NCBI RefSeq assembly: GCF_032854445.1
Contig: NC_088295.1
Coordinates: forward strand, 37,557,385 to 37,621,384
Direction of reading: 5' to 3'
Length of the DNA: 64,000 nucleotides
Source of the DNA: Liolophura sinensis
Taxonomy: Eukaryota; Mollusca; Polyplacophora; Chitonida; Chitonidae
The notes below the pieces were generated by a model. That model was not told the origin of the DNA and did no database searches. It saw only the letters and a program-made list of their open reading frames with translations. Of the stretch, positions 34,506-46,559 are shown piece after piece (the first letter of the stretch is position 1; every line of letters starts with the position of its first letter). A program made the translations under genes and the position numbers.

Positions 34506-35177
34506 ACCAGACGAAATCTTACAGTGTGGATTATGGAATCACTCGCACAGCAGCCCTACAGCGTAAACCTTTTGAAGCTTTATCGCGATGCTCTTGAGCA
34601 GTAATAAGTTTACTCGTCAGAATTTTACATCCTATTTAATGCCTTCAGTGCATCCCATGGTCTGTATGGAGATCTCTTTGCGCTTAGTAGTTTTGGACCC
34701 GAACATTAGAGAAATGCGAAGGGATTTTCTTAGGTTCTGTATCTTTAACTCACAACCATTTGCATTTGAAGGATTAAATCACAGAGGTCGATTATTTTCA
34801 ATTACCTGATGTTCGTGTTTTACAGCAAAAGCTTCTCTGTGACAATTCTTTGCAAAATATAATAATCTCGTACCTTGCCCTCCTATGACCAAGAAGCATA
34901 TCCACTTCTTCGTGAAACGAGTTCTTTTGATATGTTCTTCTTAGGTCCTTAGGTGTCCCATCCGATGGGTGGTTTCCTTTGATCAGCAATGCCCTGTATA
35001 ATTCTTGGAATTTCAAAAACGATTTGTCTATATTATTACAGGTACTTGAAACATTTGCTTTATAGCAGTTTTGTACCTAGTAAATCGTAGATATCTGACT
35101 GAAACTCTCCTTCCAAATGTTCTGAAATTTTGATTCAACCCTATCCTGTTTCGTGCCAGTTATAAGTCAGGCGGTTT

Positions 35178-35240
35178 GGTTTATTTATTTTATTTAACTG
35201 GAGTTTACGTTGTAGTAAAAAATATTTCATTTTTTCTGGC
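35178..35240 (-). repeat. SINE-B, worn 3' fragment
   Basis: Plus strand reads 'tttatttattttatttaact', 'ggagtttacgttgtagt' and 'aaaaatatttcat', a degraded version of the common 3' end. Confidence 0.5.
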
Positions 35241-36559
35241 TAAAACATATTTCGATCGAAAGCTGGATACTCAAGGTCTCTAAAAAGGATCATACTTTAT
35301 TATTTTGATAAGATTTCAGCAAACATGCAGAACAAAATGACAAATGGCTGGTGTGAGTCGAGGCAGCCATCTTGAGAATTGTATCCAATCAAACACGTTG
35401 CTTTAAGTTGCGGTCCAAGGTGTGACGTGGCCTTTGCCCATTCAGTTCATGAAGTGACGTATGCTAACACAGAATTACTGCATAAGATATCATTTTGAGA
35501 TCGTTTACAAGTATTTAGTTACGTGTAGCCGAAAGGCCATTTCACAAAGTGTTGTGGGACAGGTCTGTATCATTTGCGGTCCAACAAAGAGGTACAATCG
35601 GTTCATTTACAAGCCGTGTATTATTCAACGACTGTATTGCAAATCATGTCAGAAAGTAGCATACCGTCTGGGGCCCAAACCGCATTCATGTCCCCAAATA
35701 CATTTTTTGTCTTTCATTTTAACCTTTAGTCAGCAGTTTCTAAATAACAAATATCAGAATCAGTGCAAAATTCATTAGCGACGTCACTCAGCACTGCTTT
35801 TATCTTCGAAGCCACCGCTACGAAACTGAAGCATAAAATCCAGCGACAGTTGAACGTCTAGATCAGCCTTAGTGGTTCTTAGATTTATTTCCAGTTGTTT
35901 CAGAATCTAGTTGCACAACAACCCTGTTGTTATTTTGTAAACATTTAATAGGGGTCATAGTCACCAGCACAACCCTCCGGAGGCTATGACCTTAACCAAG
36001 AATACTCTGGCCGTCCATCTGCAGCTAGGCTATTTAAACAGGGTCGCTGGAGTTCCTTGTAAATGATATAGTACGTTTATCGTATCAACAGTTCAAGCAG
36101 TAGAAGAAATATTCTTCAGTATGTCCATTTTCCGACAAAAGTATAATTATTACTTGGGCCTTCATCGCAGAAGCCCAACACTTTTATCTGCCAGAGGCTA
36201 CTGCTTAGACTATTGTACGGAAAATATCTTCGACGTTAGAGAGCTAGAGTAAATGTGAGGTCACCTTACTCTTGATGATGGAGTGGTGCTGAAGCTGTGT
36301 CAAGTCGAAAACTTTCACTAAACTTTTACTGAGTTGAAAAAATCTAAAACAATATTCAATACCTGTTTAAGATACTTTGAAAGGTGTTCTTTCAGTGGAC
36401 ATTAGTCAAGTGTTGTTCACTTTAAGTACATTTCCAATATCCTGAAAACTATAGGACCAATTTTAAAGAAACTTTACTCATAAACCATTGCATGTTTTTC
36501 TATATCATCTACTTAAATAGATCTATATTCATACAGTATCTGGTTATTGCGTTTCTTTT
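35241..36559. other. Spacer between repeat units, nothing recognised
   Basis: I find no match to the unit blocks and no supported gene. A 105-codon plus frame (35461-35778) has no domain signature. Confidence 0.4.
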
Positions 36560-37151
36560 GTGTCAGCATACTTGTAGTGTTAACTGTAAGGAAACCATGT
36601 TTTTCTGGCATTGGTTACCGTCGGTGAGTTACCATCCGTTGGTTAATCTATAGTTTTCGATCCGCCATAGCCTCATAAGGATTTGTCAAGATTTTCAAGA
36701 ACATTGGCTCCAAAAGCAATAGACACTTCTCATCTCAACACAGAGAATTGATTATACCTTCTGTAGTCTGAAACACTTGGAATCGTGACCGGTTTGGTGA
36801 GCACAGCATCTTACCGTTTTAAAATCCTGCGGGTGTCCAAATAAAATGAGTTTAAAATCGAACAAATGAGAAATAGTGTATTAGAATTCTCTACTTTTCG
36901 TAACCTTTAATTGATTAAGTGCATTTTCTGAACCGAGGCGATTGGCTAATATGATAATCTTAGCTTAATCTTAGTTAATTGATAATCTTAGTTTCTTAAT
37001 CAATTTGGCAGAAAATGGATTTTTCACCAACAGTTAATTGTAAAACGGCTAGTGCAATTCATAGTTTCTACAATAGACAAGATATACCCATTTCATCCAC
37101 GTATACATGTATGACGAGTCATCAGGCGTGTATGCATATATTGTGTTTTCT

Positions 37152-37380
37152 TGTGGCAGGGGGAGTCCATGCCGCCAAAGTGCTGCAGCCACTGAAGTAT
37201 CTTGCCGAAGACACCAGACATGACACCTTACCCAGTGGCATTATGCTGCCACCGGACCATCAGTTCTGCTTCCTTCCGCTCAGTGCTGCACAAAGCACCA
37301 TTTTTAAAGTCTTTAGTATGACCCGATCAGGGTTTGATCTCGACTTTGAGACGGACGCTGTGACCGTTCGGGAACCGAAG
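37152..37380 (-). repeat. SINE-A2, part
   Basis: Matches 4393-4630 (gagtccatgccgcc, gtgctgcagccactgaagta, gacaccagacatgaca, tttaaagtctttagtatgac), the minus-strand head and middle of the SINE-A variant. The 3' end is missing. A 190-codon plus frame covering it is a chance frame. Confidence 0.75.
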
Positions 37381-38414
37381 CTGTTAAACTGTTTCCAGAT
37401 TCCAGACATTCATTCAGACATTAGAATATCGATATTAAGCTTGGTATACCAAATAAACGATCCTAAGCTAAATAAATTTTGTCAAACTCCAGAATTAATT
37501 CACTGCCCTTTAGACTCCATTTGTACAGACTTCAGAAAAGTATCACGGTGCCATTTTCAGCAAAAGTTCGGTTTTGATGCACTTTAAAAGTTAAACCTAA
37601 GTGAGCTGTCATCCTTTACGCGACACAAGTATGCTGCCAAGGAGAGATACAAAGAATGTTGGTCAGAAATTTCCAAAATTTGCTGTATCCCTGAGGGAAC
37701 AAAAATCTCACCTCACCATATGTACGCGTCCCAGGCCAGAGACACAGAGGCAAGAAGTAATATTCAATTGCCATAGGATAACACGGCGTGAGTGTGCCAC
37801 TGAGATCACAGCAGATTGTCCAGCCCGTCTTCATGGAATAGACTCTGCTCATAAAGGCTGAAAATTTTATGACGGTTCTCACTTTAGTAGGGAATAATGC
37901 ATAAAAGATTCACTGCTTATGGCTCACTGTTTTATAATTCTGACTATTCTGAATCCAAGTTTGTTTAGCAAACTGTATTGCTCATAAAGCTCGCTCACAC
38001 AATGCGCGGGAATGATTTTAATAATAACTCCAGAGTTGTGTCTTTTACTGGGCACACTTGACAACCGAAATACAGAAGCTTGGTTCATCAACTGCCTGAT
38101 GGCCTCTCTATAGACTTGGTAGTGTTCCAAAATAAAGATGAGTTATATAATTTTGCATATTGTAGAAGATAAAATATTTGTGCTATGTAAATTATGTTGT
38201 GTTGTCTTGTTTTCCCAATAAACCAATTAATATCACCCGTACTTCTCCTAACTGAAGTAGGGTGCTAGGGGCTGTGCAATTTACTCTTTTTAACTATTTG
38301 GATGAATGCTTGGATAAAATTCTACGCTGAAGAGCTTTAATTTCAGCAATTACATGAACATATCACCATGCATTTGCCAACAGTCGTCGCTGCCCTCCTT
38401 TTATTCTATACGGT

Positions 38415-38636
38415 GGCCTCCATGGCCGACGTGGTTAGCGTGCCTGCGTTCCAGAAGCCTCCTACATATGCAGTCGCTGTGAGTAGAAGCCCAGCTCTCG
38501 TTGATTTCTTCCTTCCTTGTATGTGGGAAGGCCTTGCTGCAACCTGCCGATGGTCGTGGGTTTCCTCCCACCATAATGCTTAAGTAAAATATATTCTTGA
38601 GAACGGCGTGAAACACCAATCAAATCAGCAATAAAT
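38415..38636 (+). repeat. SINE-B, nearly full length
   Basis: Head 'catggccgacgtggttagcg', box B region 'gtcgctgtgagtagaagccc', 'tgcaacctgccgatggtcgt', 'cctcccaccataatgct' and 'cggcgtgaaacaccaatc'. A segment after 'ataatgct' is deleted compared with the 17.5-kb copy. Confidence 0.85.
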
Positions 38637-41600
38637 GATTTCTATGTTGTAATTTTTCATAATGTTTTCATTTGGGGTTGTGCTACCCAGATATTCCTCT
38701 CTTTCGGTATCTGAAGGTGGGTCGATCTTATCTGTAAAAAGGCCTAGACTTTTCAAAGTGAAGCCAAGGGCTTCCGTAGGCAAACAGCAGATCGGAGAGG
38801 ATTTAATTTATCTTGATCTGGCTTAAGAAATTCATTTTTATCATACCTGTGACTTTCTCAAGTGAAGGGAGAAAAGAGGGTAAATATGTAGGGCTACGTG
38901 TCTCACACTCTAGCCGGTCGCCCGACGCAAAGTGCTATGTCATGTCCGGTAACAAATGTCAGAATTTTCATGACCTTTCACTCACAGCAGATATTTGGAA
39001 TGAGCGTGTCACCTTTCTTCCACACTGAGTCTGGGTCAGTTATAAATGTGTACAAAGCTTATGTCTACAAGTGTCCTGAGATTGTCATCATTCAATCTGG
39101 CGTGGTAAGAGAGATGACAGACCGATACATGGTAATCGATAATTCGAAGTGACAGGCTGTTAATCACAATGACCTATTTTATGGAACATGGCTTTCTACG
39201 AGATCCTTCCATAAACCATCCGTTACATAATGATGAATCCATTGTGTAACGTAGATCACGCTGTGCACGGCAGGTATTCTTTGAATATTGTTCACATGAT
39301 TCATTCTTTACAACCGGAAAAACTACATTTTAAACATGATGGTGGTCTTAAATTCACAGGTCCGTTTCTTCAAAGTATCTTTATCATAACACATACATAT
39401 ATAATGATGTCTAACCACAGATTCTTTGTATTACTAACATGTGAAAATTGGAAAATGCACAGAATAAAGACCCTTTCCCTAGTTCCTATACAACAACGTA
39501 TTTCTTCTCTTGAGGCAACATTCCTTCACATTAAGAAATGCATAACATGTAAGAGCAATCTTTAACTTCATACTGCTTCAATCTTGCTACAAAAGATTAC
39601 CATTTGTACTAAATTTACGGGAAGCAGTCGTATTCTACAATGATGTTGTTAAAAACAGTGAAAATGAAAGCGAAGCTGCGTTTTTATGGTCAACTATTGG
39701 CTTTGCGGGGTTTGTGGTTTGTTAGAACACTGAGAAGCCTCAATGCAACATGAAATGTCACGCGATGTACTGATTTCAAAGTTTTGCTGCTCTGAATTTA
39801 GGGATCTGCAAGGTGTGACATTTTTTAAATTACCTGTGAGAAAATGCGTGAGGATGGCACCCCGAGGCGTAAACCTCTAGCAAATATTTCCAAATCCTAC
39901 ATAATCTTTGCACCCGAATACTGTACGTCTGGCAACTGGCAAAAAAGAAGAAATAAACGCTTCCCACTCTCGTCATAATCGCTTTTCCACTCACCAAAAT
40001 CAATGACCTCTGCTTTCCCTGATCGCGTCTCCCCTTCACTGAACTCACAAAATCAACCTTCTGTTCAGTGTCTCTCGCTGCCTTCACAGACTATGCAAAT
40101 GTCGCCTTGTGGAATAGCGTCAGTTTGACACGTTGAACTGATTTATCCTAGATGGCGATGTGATGGAAGAAAGGCAGGCATGTGTTCCGCAGAGTAAGAG
40201 TTGAGCGGAAATCAAATCGATTAGGCAGGTGGCTTGCGTAATTTGCAAAAATAATCAATCAATGCAGGGAGGCCAGTCGGGAAATAGAGTACTCATCGCT
40301 GTGCTTCACAACAAATAGTCCTCACTGCAGACAAGGATATGTCGAGACCCATCCAAATAGCACTTCGACTTCAATATCTATTTTGAACGCTGCACATTAC
40401 CGGTCTTGCATGCTTTGGTCCAGGCAGATCCTTATAGGCTGCGGCTTGGTTTTTCAGGGTTAAATTTATGTATGAAATCAACAAAGCCTTATTGGGGGAG
40501 ATAAATCAGATATCATCACACTGTAAAGCGCATCTGTTTTTTTTTAGGTTATGACCTAATGTTCCAGTTATTTGAATATAGTCTTTTTCTACAGATAACT
40601 CCCACGTCCTTGACAAATAACGGTTTTCCAGTTTAGCTTTCACTAACACGGTTGATTTATATTGACAGGTTGCTCACATCCAGTAACGTGGTTGTCATAT
40701 ACCAAAGGGTCCTGCATATGTCGTATACATATCTCGTCTTGAAACATTTGTCAGATCTTACGTATATTGTGATGACTTTAATCTGCGTCACATGTTGTTA
40801 GTTCAAAAACTAGTTTGTCAAGGATACTCCATCGAACACCTTCATTCTAAGTTTTCTGTATCTAATACCGCTTAACCTAGGTCTAGGGACCGTAAAGGCA
40901 GCCATGCTCATTACATCTGCCTGATGCCTTTATTCACAGTTGCAATCAAAGCGCGACTGAGATACCTTATTTAATTGTTATTTGACATGAAACTCATTCA
41001 TGGACTACGAATTTGAACTTTGATATGGAATTCATGCCTGGAATATCCAGTCTGCCCAGCATCATTGGAAACTGATGACCGCTTCTCTTTTGTGTGTTAC
41101 CGGCTTTATTTCTTATTTGTATAAATCTGACATACCTTTGTCTTTTGGAGCTAGTGTTAAATGTTGTTTTGGAAATGAATCTTGCGATTATCTACTTGGA
41201 ACGCCCTTTATGGATTACGAATGGTATACGAATGTCGGACGTGACGCTTATATTCATTACAATTTCAAATATTTCCATGTTGGATATAAATATAGAGCAT
41301 TAACGAAATAAGGTGATGGTGCTGTTTGACTTTACGCAGGAAATAAAAACGAACTGGATTGATGATGTCATTTACCACAACACTATGGTTTACTGGTTAC
41401 ACCGGATAATGATACAAATGGTGCAAATTCTCCACGAACAAGTACAGCAACACGTTGTATGACTTGTTCCCTCATAGTTTGAAGATGAATTCCATTTTTA
41501 TTGCATTTATACTCACAGTCTATGTTAAACCCTTTCCTGGTGTTATTCAGAAATAAACACGTTAGTTTCTTTGACTGAGATAACAGCATGCCTATTTCAC

Positions 41601-42499
41601 CAGACCAATATCGCAGAAAAAGCCCAAATTCCACCTGGCATGAGCAAATCCCGGTCTTAATGTCTTGTTTGAGATGATATGTTATGGACACAGGTTGACT
41701 GCGAACGTGCAGTGTTATCACTGCAATGTCTTTGTATTCTCAACTGATTTAACTTTTCTGCTGCCGCCCGACAGACATCTTGCTCAACTCGACAATCCTT
41801 GCTAATCAATCAATGATACGATCAATCAAATCTGTCAGGTCGGGTTATTGCGGGTTCAGAGAACAGCGTTGTATCATCTATCATCGGTGAGTGTGGACGC
41901 CAGGCGAAGTCTTATAGGGTAGATTATGGAATCACTCGCACAGCAGTCCTACAACGTAAACCTTTTGAAGTATAAAATATCGAGCTTTATCGCCATGCTC
42001 TTTAGAATTAATAAGTGCACAATAACTCTCCAGCATCTTATATCTTTTTCATGTCTCCAGTGTATCATATGGTCGGTTTATTTTTTCCTTGGCGTTGAGT
42101 AGTTATAAATTTTTCGACTCGAATATTCGAAGGGATTTTTCAGTTTTCTGTATCTTTAACTCAGAATTTATTGTCTTTGAAGGACTGTGACAGACAGTTC
42201 TTCAAAGAGAGGGTTTATTATTAATAGCTTTTTCTTGAAGATTTAAAGTAAAATCTCCTTTTTGCCATCTTTCAAAAAATAATGACCTCGTACCCCCTGT
42301 TATTTTGCAAATGAATAAATCCACCACTTCGTAAGATGAATTCTTTTGATATGTTTTTTAATATTGAACTGTTTTGTGCCAAGCGTCTTGGTAGGTTTAC
42401 TTTGAACTGTAATGCAACAGAATTGTTGTAATTTCAAAAAGATTTGTTTTTTTCTCTGTTACTACAAGTACTTAAAACACAAGCTGTTGTGCTCCATGT

Positions 42500-45400
42500 T
42501 TTGTATATTTTCAGATGAAAGCTTTGCTCTGTATGGTAATACAAAGCGATTGTAAGTATTTAAAGAAACATTTTATTGTCTCTGTTTTTGTCATATCTCC
42601 AGTTCATCTGTTAGTTTGTATGAACATCTCTCTGCGTTAAGTAGATACAAAAATGTTTGACTTGAACACTAGAGGAAAGTGAGGGAGGGAGGGATTTTAA
42701 CAGGTTTCTGTATTTTTAGCTCACAACTACATGTCTACGAGGAATTCTAACAAACACTTCTTCAAAGAGTTGGTTTACTTTTAATAGCTTGTTGTTCAAG
42801 TTTTAAGGTAAAATCGTCTTCGCTTTCGCTTTCCAGTATTTGGTCTCTAATAGTGAGGATGGTTATATGTAGAAAGACATACATATACATGTACATACAT
42901 ATATGTGTCACGAAAAAAATCAACCAAATTTACAAAAATTGTTTAGGGATCAGCACAGTAAATCAATGCAAAGTCCTGGTGAGAGGGTCAGGTGGTTGTA
43001 TTACTTAATTTCGGAAGGACGTGATAGTTTTCCTGCGCATTCGTTGCTTGATAAATTTCACGTGTCTACGTCCAAAGACTGAAAGCAGATGTAACAGTAC
43101 ATGTATTCTGAGCTGTTTTAACACATGTATCAATTTTTGGGGGATAAGACGAATATGTTTATCTCTGAAAGCACAGATGTCAAGACAATTTTCTTCTTTG
43201 ACAATTGTATTCCGAGGATATCTAATAATACACGTGAGAAATTGTGGATAAGAGTTCTCCATTTTTCGTAACCTCTAGTTGATTAAGTGTATTTACTGAT
43301 CCAAGGCGATTGTCTAATCCATGCCGACACAAGTGCTGCCATTTCAAATCACTTTAAAATTCTTATTTCTTATGCAAGAATGTTTATTTTTTCTTCACAA
43401 CGTAAACACTCGGTTGCAAAACAAATTAAATCTAAATAACGAAATAGAAAAAACCAAATTTAATGATTGAAATTTTGATTGAAATGATTAAAATCGGTTT
43501 AGACTTTAAAAATCGGGCCAGACGTGAACCTTCACCCAGTCACATTATACTGCCACTGTTAATTTGTCCCATGATGCCAGACTATTTATTCAGACATTAG
43601 AATATCAATATTAAGCCTGGAATACCAAATAGACGGTCCTAAGTTATCCAAACTCCAGAATTAATTCATGTATTTTAGACTCTATACGTAATGATTTTAG
43701 AAACGTATGACAGTGCCATTTACAGTAAAAGTTCGCTTTTGATGCACTTTAAAAGCTGATCTCTCATCCTTTACCTGACACAAGTATACTGCCATAGGGC
43801 GATAAAAGAATGTTGGTCAGGAATTTGACAAATTTCCAAATTTGCGTAAAACACTAATCAAATAAATAAATAAATACATACTCTTTACGTTGTAGTCTTT
43901 TATAATACTTTCTTTTGGGCTTGTGCTGTCAAGATATCATTCTCTTTCCGGTACCTAAAGATGGATTGATCTTATCTGTCAGAAGACCCACACTATAACA
44001 AATAATTAAATATATTAAGATATGTCGATCTCCTTGATGTTCCACACATACATAAGATCAAATTTCTGGGGCAACGCACGTGGATGTACACAAAGCGCGT
44101 GTAAGTTTAAGAAAAGGAATTTGTCATTTCTGGAAAGGATGGTCAAAATGTCGACAAAAAAAAACATTTTGTATTATATTTGTCAGTTTCACAAGTGCAG
44201 GATACCGGAGACACCTGAGTAAACAACAGCAGACCCTAGTTTAAATTGTGAATATTTACACGTGTCACGTTCTTGCCGGTCGCCCGCCGCAAAGTGCTAT
44301 GTCACGGAATTCTGTAAGAAAGACCTATCACTTCCAGCAGATAAGCGTCGCATCTTTCTTCCACACTAACTGTTGCGTGAGCGTCGAATAAGATCGAAAA
44401 CATTCTTACGACCGCCCATATTGCTGAAATTGAATGTATCCGTTGCTCCTGGAGGAGTCATTCAGGAGTTATAAATATACATAAAGCTTATGCCTAGCGA
44501 GTGTCATCATTCAATCTGGCGTGGTAGTTATCAGACCGATAACTGGTAATCGATAATCCGAAAGTACAGATTATTGATCGCAATGACGTGTTTCTTGGAA
44601 CATGGCTTTCTATGAGATCCTTCCATAAACCTTCTGTTACATACTGACGAATCCATTATGTAACGTAGATCACGTTGTGCAAGGAAGCTATTCCTCGAAT
44701 ATTTCTCACATGAATCGTAATTAACAATCGGGAAAACTGCACTTTATATATGACCTAGTTCATAGGTCAGTTTCATAACATTATTTTTATCATGACTTAA
44801 AACAGGAAATGATGTAAACCAGTGGCATTAAAACTGACAAACAGTAGTTGATCCTTCCATAAACCATCTGCCATATAAGGGCGAATGCATTATGTAACTT
44901 AGATCACGCTGTGCAAGGAATCTATTGTTCGAAAATTGTTCACATGATTCATAATTTACAATCTCGAAAACTGCATGTTATATTTGGTTGATGGCAGGAC
45001 CGTTTCTTAGCATTATCTTTATGATGACACCAAGCTGGAAAATGAGGGAAACCAGTGACATTAAAACAGTGGTTAATATCTCTTTTAACAAATATTATTT
45101 CTTGTATAAAAAACACATACATATAGAATGAAATTCAACCATAGATCAACAGTATTACTAACATGTGATTATTGGAGTATTAAAAAAGTTTACCACGGTC
45201 ACTAAATTTACGGTGAGCAGTCGCATTTTATAATGGCGTTGTTAAAAACTCAACAGTGAAAATAAAAACGAAGCTGCGCTTCTGTGGCCAACTAATGGCT
45301 TTGCTGGATTTGTGGTTTGTGAGAACACTGAGATGCGCCAAAGCAATATTAAGTGTCACGCGATGTTATCAATTTCAACGTTACACTGCTCTGAAGTTCC

Positions 45401-46300
45401 CAAGATGCAATAAGTGACATTTTTTAAATCACCCGTGAGAAATTGGCTGAGGATAGCGCCCGAAAGCATGAACCACAGGCAAATATTTGCAAATCCTGCA
45501 GAATCCTTGCACGCGAGTAATGTATGTCTGGCAACAGGCAAAAAAAGAAAAAAAAACGCTTCCCACTCTCGTCATAATCGCTTTTCCACTCACCAAAATC
45601 AATGATCTATATCTTCCCTAATCGCGTCTCTGCTTCGTTGAGCGCACCAAATCAACCTTCTGTTCAGTGTTTGTTGTTGACTTCACAGACACCTGTCACC
45701 TGTCAAATAGCACCATTGTGCTATTGTGCTCCATGTTTTGCATATTTTCAAATGATAGCCCTGCTCTTTATGATCATGTAAAGCAACTGTAGGTTTTTAA
45801 AGAAACACTTCATTGTCTCCGTTTCTGTTATGTCTGCAGTTCATCTGTTGGTCTGTACCAACCTCTCTTTGTGTTAAGTAGTTATAAAATTTTCGACTCG
45901 AACATTAGAGGGAAGTGGATGACGGAGGGATTTTAACGGAGTTCTGCATCTTTAACTCACAAATAGATGTCTTTGAGAAAGTCAAAGAAAGCTCTTCAAA
46001 GACATTGCCTTCTCTTTACAACATATTGTGGCCTCGTACTCCATGTTTCCTAACCGCAAAAACAATCCACTTCTTCTCACGACGATGTCTTTTGATATGT
46101 TTTTCTTAATTGTTGTCCGCACACAAAAACAAGAATGATTGCCAAAATACACCCGCTTTGTGCCTCAGGGTTTCCGTGGGACTTCCTGTGAACAGTAATG
46201 CGATGTAATTGTTGAAATTTTTTAACATGTTTTTCTTGTTATTACACAAGAACTTGAAACATTTACTTGAACATAACGTAGCTATTGATTCAATATTAAT
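42500..46300 (+). repeat. Segmental repeat field, unit copy 3
   Basis: Blocks: 'gttgattaagtgtattta' (43278), 'gacattagaatatcaatatt' (43595), 'ggtcgcccgccgcaaagtgc' (44279), 'catcattcaatctggcgtgg' (44505), 'cgcgatgt' with 'caatttcaac' (45359), and 'aatcgcttttccactcacc' (45576). The 'catcattcaatctgg' neighbourhood is followed by a second, partial internal duplicate (near 44845-44960). The copy has no conserved frame. Confidence 0.7.
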
Positions 46301-46559
46301 GAATGTTACTCATTAAAAAAAGGTGCCAAGGATACTCCTTCATCTCATCTCAAGAAAAAACCAGCATAGGTAGCACAATGTGTCGACACCAGAGGTCCAG
46401 ACTTGGTGTTATCTCTAAATAAACCACTGTTGATTAATTTATGATTCGTTAAATTCTTATTTTCTCTTTCATATAGCAGAGTATTTAATTATCCTGTTTT
46501 CAACTAAAACACGCTTACCGTGTGAGAATTATCTATGGATTGCTTTTGGGCGCTTCATA

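Larger units (their letters stand above)
27760..35050 (+). repeat. Segmental repeat field, unit copy 1
   Basis: First of at least five diverged copies of a multi-kilobase unit. Its blocks include 'gattttcaagaacaaaggtc' (near 27920), 'tgtacacagggaatcc' (28980), 'gttgattgattaaatgtctt' (29180), 'cgtcattcagtttgacgg' (30303), 'cgcgatgtaccgatttcaa' (31022), 'aatcgcttttccactctcc' (31228), 'ggaaatcaaatcgattagg' (31470) and 'atggaatcactcgcacagc' (34533). It also holds a private 25-bp minisatellite and a solo LTR. No reading frame is shared with the other copies. The ends are approximate. Confidence 0.75.
36560..42480 (+). repeat. Segmental repeat field, unit copy 2
   Basis: Blocks in the same order as copy 1: 'gattttcaagaacattggct' (36691), 'ctgaaaattttatgacgg' (37858), 'ggtcgcccgacgcaaagtgc' (38914), 'catcattcaatctggcgtgg' (39086), 'cgcgatgtactgatttcaa' (39761), 'aatcgcttttccactcacc' (39977), 'ggaaatcaaatcgattagg' (40206) and 'atggaatcactcgcacagc' (about 41926). 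It includes private SINE insertions at 37152 and 38415. The 78- and 190-codon frames here are not conserved in other copies. Confidence 0.75.

Noticed and set aside
37015-37587. 190-codon plus frame
   Set aside because: Covers an antisense SINE-A2 and a unit-2 block. The same blocks at 4.4 kb and 43.6 kb have no such frame.
41075-41311. 78-codon plus frame that looks protein-like
   Set aside because: The homologous blocks near 46.6 and 57.6 kb have stops and indels, so the frame is not conserved.
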